Assembly (NCBI GenBank): GCA_003979035.1
Contig: RXOA01000110.1
Coordinates: forward strand, 1-20,573
DNA from: Candidatus Bipolaricaulota bacterium
GTDB lineage: Bacteria; Bipolaricaulota; Bipolaricaulia; UBA7950; UBA9294
Direction of reading: 5' to 3'
DNA: 20,573 nucleotides
Under the pieces are notes generated by a model. That model saw only the letters and a list, made by a program, of their open reading frames with translations, was not told where the DNA came from and searched no databases. Shown here piece after piece: positions 7,264-14,819 of this stretch. A program made the position numbers and the translations under genes. The stretch's first letter is position 1. Each line of letters begins with the position of its first letter.

Positions 7264-8460
7264 ATGACGGGAAGTCCTAGAGGAATCTCGATCGTCCTGG
7301 TCACCGCGGTTACCCTGCTCGCTTCAAGCGCATCCTGCCTGGCGTTCAAGGTCCTGCCCGCATCGCTTCATATCGAGCAGTCTCCCGGTCAGCAGCAGAC
7401 CTACGAAATCCTGCTCCTTAATGACACGGATCAGCCGGAGACGCTCGACATTCGACGTGGCGAGTGGCTGCGCAACGACGATGGGAGCTACGACTGGGGA
7501 ATCCCGATCCACGGAGCTCGTTGGGTCTATTCGGACCCGATTTCCGCCGGGACAACGCTGGAAATCCGGTATCGTGTCACTGCTGCGGAACTCGCGGAGT
7601 TGTTCGTCGTCGACTACTTCGAAGGGGCCAGCTGGCAAGGGGCATTGACCTCGGATCACTCGCAATCGGTGACCACTCCTGACACACGGCAACTCGTCGG
7701 CTCATCCGATCCCGCCAATCCGTTTCCAATCACAGCGACAAGAACGGTCATGTCGGGGATCGACGAACACAATGCCCAAGTAGCTTTCGTCGTGCTGGAA
7801 GTCACGTGCCATGAGGATTGCCCCTCGCTCACCGTGTACGAAGTGTTTTCCGAGAGCGTTTCCGTCTCCACGGCAACCGGGACGGATTCCGGATGGGCGT
7901 TTGCGACCGTCAATCGGTCGAACATCGACTGGATTGAAGTCGCAGAGACTTCGCTCACGCTTGATCCCAACGAAGAGAGATCTCTCGAACTCATCATCTC
8001 CACGCCCGAATCCGCGGATGGCACGTCTTGGTCCGCAGTCTTCATCATCGCCGAGCCGTCGATTTCCACGGTTGACGGGGCCCAATTGGTCAGCATCTAT
8101 CGGACGGCCATCAAAGTGTTTGTGACCGTACCCGGAACGGAGCTGCCTTCCGGAGAAGTGACCTCGGTGACCGTGAATGCAGTCACAGGAGACGAATCGA
8201 CTGTCTCGTTCGTCTTTGCGAACACCGGGAATACGCTTCTCACTGCGACGGGCAACGTCTCGATCGTCGATGTGACGGGCGCCGTCGTACGAGAAGCCAT
8301 GTCCGAAGATCTCCAGGTTCTTCCGGAGAGCGCCCGATCGAGCACCATTGAATCCTTCGGATCCGAACCTCTCCCACCGGGAGTCTACCAGGCGATCGTC
8401 AGTGTGGATTACGGTGGCGACGAGCTTGCCGGCGGCGTACGCACGTTTCGAATCCGGTAG
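7264..8460 (+). CDS. Exported multi-Ig protein with N-terminal pilus-chaperone-like domain
   Basis: The product has 398 residues and a signal peptide (about 1-27, ending ASCLA). The first domain (about 28-150) has strands FKVLPASLHIEQ and TYEILLLNDTDQPETLDI followed by WLRNDDGSYDW. This resembles the N-terminal Ig domain of archaic-type periplasmic pilus chaperones and DUF916-like proteins ('N.gd.p.tv.v....W....dG'). A middle domain (about 150-285) contains two nearby Cys (CHEDCPS). The last domain (about 290-398) has VSFVFANTGNTLLTATGNVSIVD and ends with a strand (VRTFRIR). It is longer than a typical two-domain chaperone of about 230-250 residues. GGGGAGGA precedes the ATG. The usher-like gene follows on the same strand after 108 bases. 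A periplasmic chaperone or a surface protein are both possible; the chaperone role is inferred. Confidence 0.7.
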   Translation: MTGSPRGISIVLVTAVTLLASSASCLAFKVLPASLHIEQSPGQQQTYEILLLNDTDQPETLDIRRGEWLRNDDGSYDWGIPIHGARWVYSDPISAGTTLEIRYRVTAAELAELFVVDYFEGASWQGALTSDHSQSVTTPDTRQLVGSSDPANPFPITATRTVMSGIDEHNAQVAFVVLEVTCHEDCPSLTVYEVFSESVSVSTATGTDSGWAFATVNRSNIDWIEVAETSLTLDPNEERSLELIISTPESADGTSWSAVFIIAEPSISTVDGAQLVSIYRTAIKVFVTVPGTELPSGEVTSVTVNAVTGDESTVSFVFANTGNTLLTATGNVSIVDVTGAVVREAMSEDLQVLPESARSSTIESFGSEPLPPGVYQAIVSVDYGGDELAGGVRTFRIR

Positions 8461-8568
8461 CAGATCCATCGCCCGGCAATTGACATCGGACGAATGAGAC
8501 AAACGACACGAAGCCGGCTGCACCTCGACCTCACACGGCCAGCGACCAGCGCGTATCCTTGGCTCACC

Positions 8569-11500
8569 ATGCTTCGTTCAACAAATCGGGCGATCATCGC
8601 CACGCTGATCGTGTGGTCGATCGGCGTTGCCTTGGTTGCGGCGCCGATCGACGTCGAACGCCTCTCACCGCCGAAGTTGACCGCCGCCGGTGAATTGGTC
8701 ACGCATGTCTTCTCGATTCGAAACACCGATCCCGAGCCAATCGATGTGGATGTCCGCGTCGAGCTTCCGACCGGGTGGCGAGCACTCGGCGTCCCTCCTT
8801 CACTGCGCATCGGCGCGCACGACGAGTCATTCGTGTTTGTGACCATATCCGTTCCACCGGCCGCCCTCGCCTCCGACTACGAGCCGGTTCTCGCCGTCGC
8901 AATCGGAGGCTCCATCCTCGAATCCGATTGCCTCCGAGTCGCCGCGCCGATCCGCGTGCTCCCCGCCACCGAGCTCTCCCTCGAATCAACCGACGTGACC
9001 TTGCTGCCCGGCGACACGGCGTCCTCGGAGATCCGAGTGACAAACCTCGGCAACGTACAGGAGCAGATCGAGCTCGTCCTCTCTCCTCCAAGCGGAATTC
9101 ACATCGAATGGTCGCCCGCTGTCGTCGCCCTCTCCCCACGGGAAGTCCTCCCGGTTGAAGTCGTCGTCCGGGTTGACGCTTCCACGGGTCCGGCACGGTT
9201 TCTCGTCCCAATCCTGGCTCGATCTACCATTCATGACGGCACCGTAGCGCAAGGGTTCGTGGAGGTTGCCGTCCTTCCCCCGGATCCCAGTCGCGTTCCG
9301 TCGACGGTCGCTACCGTCTTTCCCATTGAGGTGATCATCGACTCGACTCAGGCTTTTCCCCCGCCGCTCACGACCCCGATGCCTCGGGCGTCCCTCTCCG
9401 TGCAAGGCGAGAAAATCGTGGCCGACAACGACTTTGCCTTCCGGCTGCATCTCGAGTCGCTGTTCGGACCTCAGCCGCTTTCCGTATCCTCGTTCCTCAT
9501 CGCCTACGAGACGCCGTCCGTCTCCATGAAGGTCGGCGACGTCTCGACGTCGCTGACAACCCTCTTGTCGGCGACGATCACCGGCGCACGGCTATCCATC
9601 TCAACACCCCTGTTGGCCGCGCTCGCCGTGGTCGGGGGCAAGCCCACAGAAGCGACTGCCGGAGGGGCCGCAACCTTCGGTGCGGAGCAACTCCGTGCCG
9701 GCATCGGGTACCTCGAACGCCGCACCGTGGTCTCTCAGGCGTCATCGGTGGCGTTGTACGTTCAGGGATTCGGGCTCGATTGCGCCCAACGTGTCGGGAC
9801 TTCCATATCTGAAGGTCTGTCCGAGTGGTCGTTCGAGCTGGAGGGGGCCCTCGGACAGGACAACGGCACGGGATCGTGGGCCGGCATCGGCAATGTTCGC
9901 TGCGACATCGGGGAATCGTTCATGGTGTTCGACGCCTTCCGAGTCGGTGGAGCGTTTCCATTCGGGCTCGCCGATCGAGTGGGCTATGGATTGAGCCAGC
10001 GATACCGAGATGATGCATTCTCTTTGGGGACATCCTTCTCGCACGAACGATCCAATGTGGAGCGAGATCCGACACGGATGACCGGTGTGTCCGATCGGCT
10101 CGGTTTGACGCTTGACATCGGCCTTCCCGATTCCCTACCGGAGATCACCGCCATCGCCGATCTGGAGCGCGAGCGGATGATCGAGTCCGACGAGGATAGC
10201 ATCCGCTCGAGCTACGCGATTACGATCAAGCAGTCGAAGACATCGTTCCCGTTTCGATCGTTCGCCCGAATCACCGATCGATGGAATCGACCATTTGATC
10301 ATCGCCTTCGGGAGTGGAAGCTGATTCAGGAATTCGGCGTGGCCTTCGACGACTGGATCATCACCTTGATGGCGGAGTTCGAGACGATCGTCGATCGACG
10401 GACAGCGGAGCGGCTTGACGGAACGAGCCGCCTATCCTTGCTCGTCGAGTCCCTCGACTCCACCCTGGGCGGAACCTTGTTGGCAGCAGCCACCGAAGAT
10501 GATCGGGATCTGACACTGTCTCTTCATTACGCCTCTGACGGGGCACTGGACATCGCCTTCGACGTTGGCATCGCGTGGGATCGGGAGGGGCTGTCCGTGC
10601 CAACGTGGTCACTCGGCTTGAAGATCGCAACGCGGTTCGACCTCCCGTTACCGTTCGCGCTGGACTCCGGGCAAATCGAAGGTCGGGCTTTCATCGACTA
10701 CAACGGCAACGGCGTCTTTGACCTCGCTCTTGAGGAGGGCGACCTACCTCTCGGATCGCTCCTCGTATCGTTGCGTGACGAGGAGCAACTCGTCTCTACC
10801 GATGCTGCCGGATTGTTCCGGTTCGCCCCGCTTCCAGCCCAGAGCTACGTGGTCACGCTTGCGGAGCCGGTGGCGGGAGCGGTTCTTGACGCACCAGTCG
10901 AGGTCGTTCTTGTCGCCGGAGAGCACCGATTCGTGAATCTCGCCCTTCGCCCTTCTCTTCGCATCCTCGGTGCTGTGCTCGAGGTCGAAGCCGAACCCGA
11001 CGAAGAGGATGACGGGCTGACATCGGGGCGATCCCAGAACCAAGGCCGGAGCGAGGCCGCCACGGAGACGGCCGCACGATCTGGGATTCAAGGCGTACGG
11101 ATTACGCTCGCTTCGGAGGAAGGGACCCTCCTGGAAACGGTGACTTCCGTCTCCGGTGCGTACGAATTCATGGCCCTTGAGCCGGGGACGTATGCCGTGA
11201 CGGTGGATCGTGCGACACTGCCCGCGCGATTCGAATTCACGACGCAGGATTCGATCATCGTCACCCTGCAGCGAGACGCGGCGGCGGCGGTGGACTTCGC
11301 CGGTTTCATCCGCCCGAGGCAATTGGTGTTGACATTCCAGCCGCCATTCGCCGATTTCACGTCATCCCCCGATCCGGCCACCACGGCAAGCGCCGTCCTA
11401 TTCGATGGTGGATGGTCGTTCGACTTCGACGGCGAGATCGTCGCCTATGAATGGGACCTTGACGGAGACGGCGCAACGGATGCGCTGGGAGCGACGACCG

Positions 11501-11601
11501 AGTACCGGTTCAACGCGCCTGGTGAGTACCCGATCACCTTGACAGTCATCGACAACGACGGCGCCTCGGATTCGGTCACTGTGATGCTGTCAGTGGAGTA
11601 G
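8569..11601 (+). CDS. Large usher-like outer-membrane protein with Ig, barrel, SdrD-B-like and PKD domains
   Basis: The product has 1010 residues. After a signal peptide (1-25) come two Ig/NEW3-like domains (about 30-130 and 135-240: FSIRNTDPEPIDVDV, IRVTNLGNVQEQIELVL). Next is a long region of amphipathic strands (about 275-695) fitting a beta-barrel. Its VSMKVGDVSTS and TITGARLSIS recall the 'GD.........f.G..L' block at the start of usher barrels. Residues 701-795 form an SdrD-B-like domain (GRAFIDYNGNGVFDLALEEG). After an acidic linker (DEEDDG) come a carboxypeptidase-regulatory-like domain (about 840-915, SGAYEFMALEPGTYAVTV) and a C-terminal PKD domain (about 930-1010, YEWDLDGDGATD, APGEYPITLTVIDNDGASDS). 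I chose ATG 8569 because it places the signal peptide at the N terminus; ATG 8494 (+25 residues) is possible. It probably forms an operon with the chaperone-like gene. Confidence 0.75.
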   Translation: MLRSTNRAIIATLIVWSIGVALVAAPIDVERLSPPKLTAAGELVTHVFSIRNTDPEPIDVDVRVELPTGWRALGVPPSLRIGAHDESFVFVTISVPPAALASDYEPVLAVAIGGSILESDCLRVAAPIRVLPATELSLESTDVTLLPGDTASSEIRVTNLGNVQEQIELVLSPPSGIHIEWSPAVVALSPREVLPVEVVVRVDASTGPARFLVPILARSTIHDGTVAQGFVEVAVLPPDPSRVPSTVATVFPIEVIIDSTQAFPPPLTTPMPRASLSVQGEKIVADNDFAFRLHLESLFGPQPLSVSSFLIAYETPSVSMKVGDVSTSLTTLLSATITGARLSISTPLLAALAVVGGKPTEATAGGAATFGAEQLRAGIGYLERRTVVSQASSVALYVQGFGLDCAQRVGTSISEGLSEWSFELEGALGQDNGTGSWAGIGNVRCDIGESFMVFDAFRVGGAFPFGLADRVGYGLSQRYRDDAFSLGTSFSHERSNVERDPTRMTGVSDRLGLTLDIGLPDSLPEITAIADLERERMIESDEDSIRSSYAITIKQSKTSFPFRSFARITDRWNRPFDHRLREWKLIQEFGVAFDDWIITLMAEFETIVDRRTAERLDGTSRLSLLVESLDSTLGGTLLAAATEDDRDLTLSLHYASDGALDIAFDVGIAWDREGLSVPTWSLGLKIATRFDLPLPFALDSGQIEGRAFIDYNGNGVFDLALEEGDLPLGSLLVSLRDEEQLVSTDAAGLFRFAPLPAQSYVVTLAEPVAGAVLDAPVEVVLVAGEHRFVNLALRPSLRILGAVLEVEAEPDEEDDGLTSGRSQNQGRSEAATETAARSGIQGVRITLASEEGTLLETVTSVSGAYEFMALEPGTYAVTVDRATLPARFEFTTQDSIIVTLQRDAAAAVDFAGFIRPRQLVLTFQPPFADFTSSPDPATTASAVLFDGGWSFDFDGEIVAYEWDLDGDGATDALGATTEYRFNAPGEYPITLTVIDNDGASDSVTVMLSVE

Positions 11602-11637
11602 AGCCCGTTTCGCCGGATCACAATCGGAAGACACAGC

Positions 11638-11670
11638 GAACGATACCCGCCGTCTCGTTCCGCGTTTTCT
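11638..11670 (+). terminator. Weak candidate terminator after the usher-like gene
   Basis: GAACGA (11638-11643) and TCGTTC (11655-11660) can pair around an 11-base loop, followed by CGCGTTTTCT. The stem is only 6 bp and the T run short. The gap to the convergent ACT gene is 115 bases and shows nothing else. Confidence 0.3.
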
Positions 11671-11716
11671 GCGCATGAGGCGGTTTCAGCGGTAGCGATT
11701 CCTGAACGACAAGCGT

Positions 11717-12121
11717 TTAGTGCCCTCGCAGCAGCTGCACGGCTTTCCCGTTGTGCGAACAGGTGAACACAAGCAAAGCGGATGTGGCGCCTCTCGCAAC
11801 CGTAAGGTAAAGGTCTAGAATATCGATGCCATCACGCCCAAGAGCATCCGCCAACTTGCCCAGAAAGCCACGCCGATTGGGAAGGTCGACAAGCACCACT
11901 TCACGGTGCTCCAGTGGCAGCTGCATGCCGTGCAGCGCTTCAACGGCGTACGACTCATTGTCCGTCAACAACCGGATCACCGCGTGGCCGTCCGCAACTT
12001 GAACGGTCACGGCGACGATGGCAATCCCCATTTGATACAGACGATCCGTGATCTCCGCGAGAATTCCCGGGGCATTCGGTGCCGTAATGACCAACTCGCG
12101 AGCAATTGTCGCGCGACGCAT
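11717..12121 (-). CDS. Tandem ACT-domain protein
   Basis: The 134-residue cytoplasmic product consists of two ACT domains and nothing else. Domain 1 (about 8-70) has ELVITAPNAPGILAEITDRL then IVAVTVQVADGHAVIRLLTD. Domain 2 (about 74-130) has VVLVDLPNRRGFLGKLADAL then ILDLYLTVARGATSALLVFT. Each has the beta-alpha-beta-beta pattern and the Gly turn (P.G.L / RRGFLG) used for ligand binding at ACT interfaces. Proteins made only of ACT domains are usually small-molecule, often amino-acid, sensors that regulate an enzyme or a transcript; the partner is unknown. The ATG follows GAAGGGGGGG. It is monocistronic as seen here, convergent with the usher-like gene and divergent from the hydrogenase operon. 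Its leader has notable inverted repeats. Confidence 0.85.
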   Translation of the reverse strand: MRRATIARELVITAPNAPGILAEITDRLYQMGIAIVAVTVQVADGHAVIRLLTDNESYAVEALHGMQLPLEHREVVLVDLPNRRGFLGKLADALGRDGIDILDLYLTVARGATSALLVFTCSHNGKAVQLLRGH

Positions 12122-12133
12122 CGCCCCCCCCTT

Positions 12134-12161
12134 CTACGGTGACAGGACCTCTCCACCGTAG
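12134..12161 (-). promoter_or_regulatory. Perfect inverted repeat in the ACT-protein leader
   Basis: CTACGGTG (12134-12141) and CACCGTAG (12154-12161) are perfect 8-bp arms with a 12-base loop. On the minus strand the hairpin ends directly against the Shine-Dalgarno run of the ACT gene. It could therefore act as a translational hairpin or as a protein operator. Confidence 0.5.
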
Positions 12162-12177
12162 CGCAAACCGCTGTCTG

Positions 12178-12224
12178 CGCACGGCGCCGCGCCGCATCAT
12201 CAGCGGACATCGGTCCGCCGTGCG
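12178..12224 (-). promoter_or_regulatory. Nested inverted repeats, possible structured leader RNA
   Basis: CGCACGGCG (12178-12186) pairs perfectly with CGCCGTGCG (12216-12224). A competing hairpin, GCGGAC (12203-12208) with GTCCGC (12213-12218) and a 4-base loop, shares bases 12216-12218 with the right arm, so the two forms exclude each other. The region is very GC-rich, which raises the chance of coincidental pairing. Confidence 0.4.
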
Positions 12225-12293
12225 AGAGAGAGATGCCAGGTGTTCATCCGGCCTCCGTCTCCGGTCAATTGCCGCTCCGGAACGCGATCGTGG

Positions 12294-12323
12294 TTGACTC
12301 GCCGCGCGGCGCTTGCGTAATAT
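12294..12323 (+). promoter_or_regulatory. Promoter of the mbh operon with palindromic spacer
   Basis: TTGACT (12294-12299) and TAATAT (12318-12323) with an 18-base spacer lie about 58 bases upstream of mbhA. The spacer contains the perfect 12-bp palindrome CGCCGCGCGGCG (12300-12311), touching the -35 box, an ideal place for a repressor or redox-responsive regulator. Confidence 0.6.
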
Positions 12324-12380
12324 AGGCCGTTTCACGGGAGAGGTCCTGAGCACCACACGCTGCTCTATGGAGGGGGTTTC

Positions 12381-12905
12381 ATGCTTGTATTCCTGGCTAC
12401 ATCGATTGTCGCCTTCGCAGCATATCTCCTGCTCACTCTCCCTAGTGGTACGGTGGGGTTGTGGAGCGTAGAGGAATTGGTCGCCGGTGCCGTTTTGGCC
12501 GCTCTGACCGGATTGATCGCTCGCAATGTCGGATTCCCGGCGGAGCGCAAGGAGCGACGCGCCATGCTGCGGATGTTCAATCCGCTTCGATGGGTGCTGT
12601 TCCTTGTCTACCTGTTCGGACCTTTCCTGTTCGCAATGGCGCGGGCCAACTTGGACGTCGCCTATCGCGTCATCACTGGAAAGATCCGCCCGGGAATCGT
12701 CAAACTGATGCCGGAACTCTCTACAGATCTCGGACGTACGCTGATGGCCAATTCCATCACGCTCACCCCGGGGACGCTGTCAGTGGACATTGACGAAGAT
12801 ACTCACGCTCTCTACGTGCATTGGATCAACGTATCCAACACCGAACCGTCTTCTAGGGAGGTCTGCGGGTCGTTCGAGGCATGGGCAAGGAGGATCACGG
12901 AATGA
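12381..12905 (+). CDS. mbhA: Membrane-bound hydrogenase subunit MbhA (MrpE/MnhE-like)
   Basis: The 174-residue protein is the MrpE homologue that begins MBH operons. Hydrophobic segments lie at about 1-21 (LVFLATSIVAFAAYLLLTL), 30-50 and 68-90 (PLRWVLFLVYLFGPFLFAMA). A soluble C-terminal domain carries the family motifs ANSITLTPGTLSVDI and ALYVHWINV. In Mrp and MBH complexes this subunit belongs to the ion-translocating membrane module next to MrpF and MrpG. A strong ribosome binding site (GGAGGGGG) precedes the ATG. It is the first gene after the candidate promoter, and its stop overlaps the mbhB start as ATGA. The order of the following genes, not this subunit alone, decides between a stand-alone Mrp antiporter and MBH; MBH is clearly supported. 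Confidence 0.93.
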   Translation: MLVFLATSIVAFAAYLLLTLPSGTVGLWSVEELVAGAVLAALTGLIARNVGFPAERKERRAMLRMFNPLRWVLFLVYLFGPFLFAMARANLDVAYRVITGKIRPGIVKLMPELSTDLGRTLMANSITLTPGTLSVDIDEDTHALYVHWINVSNTEPSSREVCGSFEAWARRITE

Positions 12906-13168
12906 TCGTCTCCTCGGTTGCGTTTTTCGCCGTGGCCGCTGTGCTGTCGCTGTGCATGATCATCAGCGTCGTGCGGATCGGCCTCGGCCCAACGGTCGCC
13001 GACCGGGTGGTCGGCTTGGACACGATCAACACCATGGTTGTCGCGACGATGATTGTGCTTGCCGCCGCGTTCGACCAAGTCGTGTTCGTGGATGTCGCAA
13101 TCATCTATGCCCTGCTTTCATTCGTCGGCACACTGTATGTGGCCCGCTACTTGGAGAAGAGCCCATGA
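12902..13168 (+). CDS. mbhB: Membrane-bound hydrogenase subunit MbhB (MrpF-like)
   Basis: This 88-residue protein has three membrane helices (about 4-25, 36-57, 60-82). The MrpF signature VRIGLGPTVADRVVGLDTINTM (about 24-45) includes acidic residues D34 and D40; the corresponding MrpF Asp is part of the sodium path in Mrp-type complexes. The start ATG overlaps the mbhA stop (ATGA) and is preceded by AAGGAGGA. The open frame extends 7 codons further upstream, but that start has no ribosome binding site. The length equals that of typical MrpF/MbhB proteins. Confidence 0.93.
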   Translation: MIVSSVAFFAVAAVLSLCMIISVVRIGLGPTVADRVVGLDTINTMVVATMIVLAAAFDQVVFVDVAIIYALLSFVGTLYVARYLEKSP

Positions 13169-13500
13169 CTATTCTGATCTACGTGTTGTTCGGAATCGGG
13201 CTTGCAGCCAGCGTGCTCGGCTCCGTGGCGCTCGTCCGGTTTCCGGATGTCTACACACGCCTTCACGGCGCCACCAAGTGCACGACCTTCGGCTCGATCT
13301 TCACGACGGCAGCGGTCATCGTCTACGGCTTCGCCCGCGGCGGTGCCGCCCACCAAACCCTGGCGATCCACTCCATCATTGCCCTGGTGGCACTTCTTCT
13401 CACCAATCCGACAGGCTCTCACGCGATCGCTCGCGCCGCCCACCGTAGCGGCGTCAAGCCGGTGGGCGCCGTCGTGGATCGCCTGGAGGAGGAGTCATGA
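13165..13500 (+). CDS. mbhC: Membrane-bound hydrogenase subunit MbhC (MrpG-like)
   Basis: The 111-residue protein has three membrane helices and the MrpG/MnhG signature SVALVRFPDVYTRLHGATKC followed by TTFGSIFTTAAVIVYGF and LLLTNPTGSHAIARAAHRSG. In the complex it packs with MbhB and MbhF in the sodium-handling end of the membrane arm. The frame is open far upstream (to 12790), but the family N terminus begins at the ATG at 13165. That ATG overlaps the mbhB stop as ATGA. The C-terminal VDRLEEES ends in the ribosome binding site of mbhD (GAGGAGGAG). Confidence 0.93.
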   Translation: MTILIYVLFGIGLAASVLGSVALVRFPDVYTRLHGATKCTTFGSIFTTAAVIVYGFARGGAAHQTLAIHSIIALVALLLTNPTGSHAIARAAHRSGVKPVGAVVDRLEEES

Positions 13501-13748
13501 TCGCTGAAACGATTCTGCAAATCGTTACACTGACGCTGATTATCTGCGGAGCAGTGCTTGCCGTGACACTCCGCGATCTGCTTTCGTCCGTGATCGCGTT
13601 GGCAGCCGCCAGCCTGCTTGTTTCGCTGGAATTCTACCTTCTTCAAGCGCCCGATGTTGCGATCGCCGAGGCCGGGATCGGCGCCGCGTTGACCACGGCC
13701 ATTTACATCATTGCACTCAGAAGAACCCGAAGAAAGGAGCAGCAATGA
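13497..13748 (+). CDS. mbhD: Membrane-bound hydrogenase subunit MbhD (DUF4040)
   Basis: The 83-residue protein has three predicted membrane helices and the DUF4040 signature LRDLLSSVIALAAASLLVSLEFYLLQAPDVAIAEA, with GIGAALTTAIYIIAL closing it. It corresponds to part of the C-terminal segment of the large MrpA antiporter subunit, which in MBH operons is split into MbhD and MbhE. The conserved acidic residues in the APDVAIAEA stretch are expected on the ion path. It overlaps both neighbours by ATGA junctions. Confidence 0.92.
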   Translation: MIAETILQIVTLTLIICGAVLAVTLRDLLSSVIALAAASLLVSLEFYLLQAPDVAIAEAGIGAALTTAIYIIALRRTRRKEQQ

Positions 13749-14020
13749 AAAAAGCGCTGACCGTTGCTGCATTCCTCCTTGTGGCCGCGTTTCTCGTGGT
13801 TGCTGCAACCACGATGAGACCGTTCGGCGAGCCGTCCCACAGCGAGATGGATGACTACTTCCTTGTCAATTGCCAGACCGAAGTGGTCGCCAACAACGTC
13901 GTTACCGCAGTCGTGTTTGACTATCGCGGATTCGACACGCTCGGCGAAGCCACCGTCCTGTTCGCCGCGGTTGTCGGTGTGCTCGCGCTGTTTCGGACTG
14001 TTCGGGAGGATGAACGATGA
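13745..14020 (+). CDS. mbhE: Membrane-bound hydrogenase subunit MbhE
   Basis: This 91-residue protein has an N-terminal hydrophobic helix (about 4-23) and a second near the C terminus (about 69-83). The hallmark YRGFDTLGEATVLFAAVVGV (about 60-79) matches the extreme C-terminal segment of MrpA ('DYRG.DT.GE..VL..A..GV'). An extracytoplasmic loop with NNVVTAVVFD joins the two helices. The gene completes the split MrpA C terminus started by MbhD. It starts at an ATG overlapping the mbhD stop, preceded by AAAGGAG. Confidence 0.9.
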   Translation: MKKALTVAAFLLVAAFLVVAATTMRPFGEPSHSEMDDYFLVNCQTEVVANNVVTAVVFDYRGFDTLGEATVLFAAVVGVLALFRTVREDER

Positions 14021-14472
14021 GCAGTGGGATGTCAGTCATCGTCAGAACTGTAACCCGCTTCACCTACGCACTGATCATCGTGTTCGGCTTCTACGTGATC
14101 ATGCACGGTCATTTGACCCCCGGCGGGGGCTTTCAGGGCGGCGCAGTCGTCGCCTCAGCGTTCGCCCTTGCCTTGGTGGCTTTCGGCACGGCCGGTTTGA
14201 AGGGCGCTCTCAATCGCCACCTACTCCAGTCGCTGGAAGAAGTCGGTGCCTTGGCGTTTCTCGGCCTTGCGTTTGCGGGAGTGGGAACGGCGTTCTTCTA
14301 CAACATCCTCGCCAACTCCGGCTCGGTGTTCGGTGGATCGGACCCGGCAGCGCTCGCCAGCGGCGGCGTGCTCCCGTTGATGAACTGGGCCGTCGGATTG
14401 AAGGTCATGACAGGAATCGCTTCCATCTTGATCATCATGGTCATCGGCGCACGCAAGGAGGCGACAGAATGA
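14017..14472 (+). CDS. mbhF: Membrane-bound hydrogenase subunit MbhF (MrpB/MnhB-like)
   Basis: The 151-residue MnhB-domain protein has about four membrane helices. The characteristic HGHLTPGGGFQGGAVVASAF (about 29-48) follows the first helix. Later blocks are FLGLAFAGVGTAFFYN and NWAVGLKVMTGIASILIIMV. MrpB-type subunits sit in the ion-translocating module. The gene starts at an ATG overlapping the mbhE stop. The length is typical of the stand-alone MbhF form. Confidence 0.92.
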   Translation: MSSGMSVIVRTVTRFTYALIIVFGFYVIMHGHLTPGGGFQGGAVVASAFALALVAFGTAGLKGALNRHLLQSLEEVGALAFLGLAFAGVGTAFFYNILANSGSVFGGSDPAALASGGVLPLMNWAVGLKVMTGIASILIIMVIGARKEATE

Positions 14473-14819
14473 CCCTCGGGCAAGTGCCGTTCGTCGTGTC
14501 GGCGTTGCTGGTTGTCATTGGCCTCTACGCCCTGCTGTTCAAGCGCAACCTCATCAAGATGGTGATCGGCGTGTCGATCATCGAAACCGGCGTCAATCTG
14601 TTCCTTGTCACGGTCGGCTACCGAGCCGGGGGGCAAGCTCCAATCTATACGTATTCGGATCCCACAACCTTGCGGGTGCTGCCGACCCCGCAAGCATTGA
14701 CCCTGACCAGTATTGTCATTGGTCTGGCAACCACGGCGCTCCTCCTGAGCTTCGTCGTGTTTATCCACCGACACTACCAGACCCTGGATGCCGAGAAGAT
14801 AAAGGAGCTTAAGGGATGA
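14469..14819 (+). CDS. mbhG: Membrane-bound hydrogenase subunit MbhG (MrpC/NuoK-like)
   Basis: This 116-residue protein has three membrane helices and is homologous to MrpC and NuoK. Signatures are GLYALLFKRNLIKMVIGVSIIETGVNLFLV (about 19-48) with a conserved Glu in helix 2, and TPQALTLTSIVIGLATTALLLS (about 77-98). It occupies the NuoK-like position between the MrpD-like antiporter subunit and the rest of the membrane arm. AAGGAGG precedes the ATG, which overlaps the mbhF stop; the upstream open frame in the same phase is antiporter-gene shadow. Confidence 0.93.
   Translation: MTLGQVPFVVSALLVVIGLYALLFKRNLIKMVIGVSIIETGVNLFLVTVGYRAGGQAPIYTYSDPTTLRVLPTPQALTLTSIVIGLATTALLLSFVVFIHRHYQTLDAEKIKELKG

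Noticed and set aside
7702..8523. 273-residue open frame on the minus strand opposite the chaperone-like gene
   Set aside because: Low-complexity Arg/Gly/Asp-rich shadow without a signal peptide or motif; the plus strand has a signal peptide, Ig pattern and ribosome binding site.
12007..12210. Small open frame in the ACT leader as a possible leader peptide
   Set aside because: It runs into the ACT gene in another frame, has no ribosome binding site and no run of a regulatory amino acid.
12790..13164. Long N-terminal extension of the MrpG-like frame
   Set aside because: It overlaps mbhA and all of mbhB in another frame and is Arg-rich; the MrpG family N terminus starts at 13165 with an ATGA overlap.
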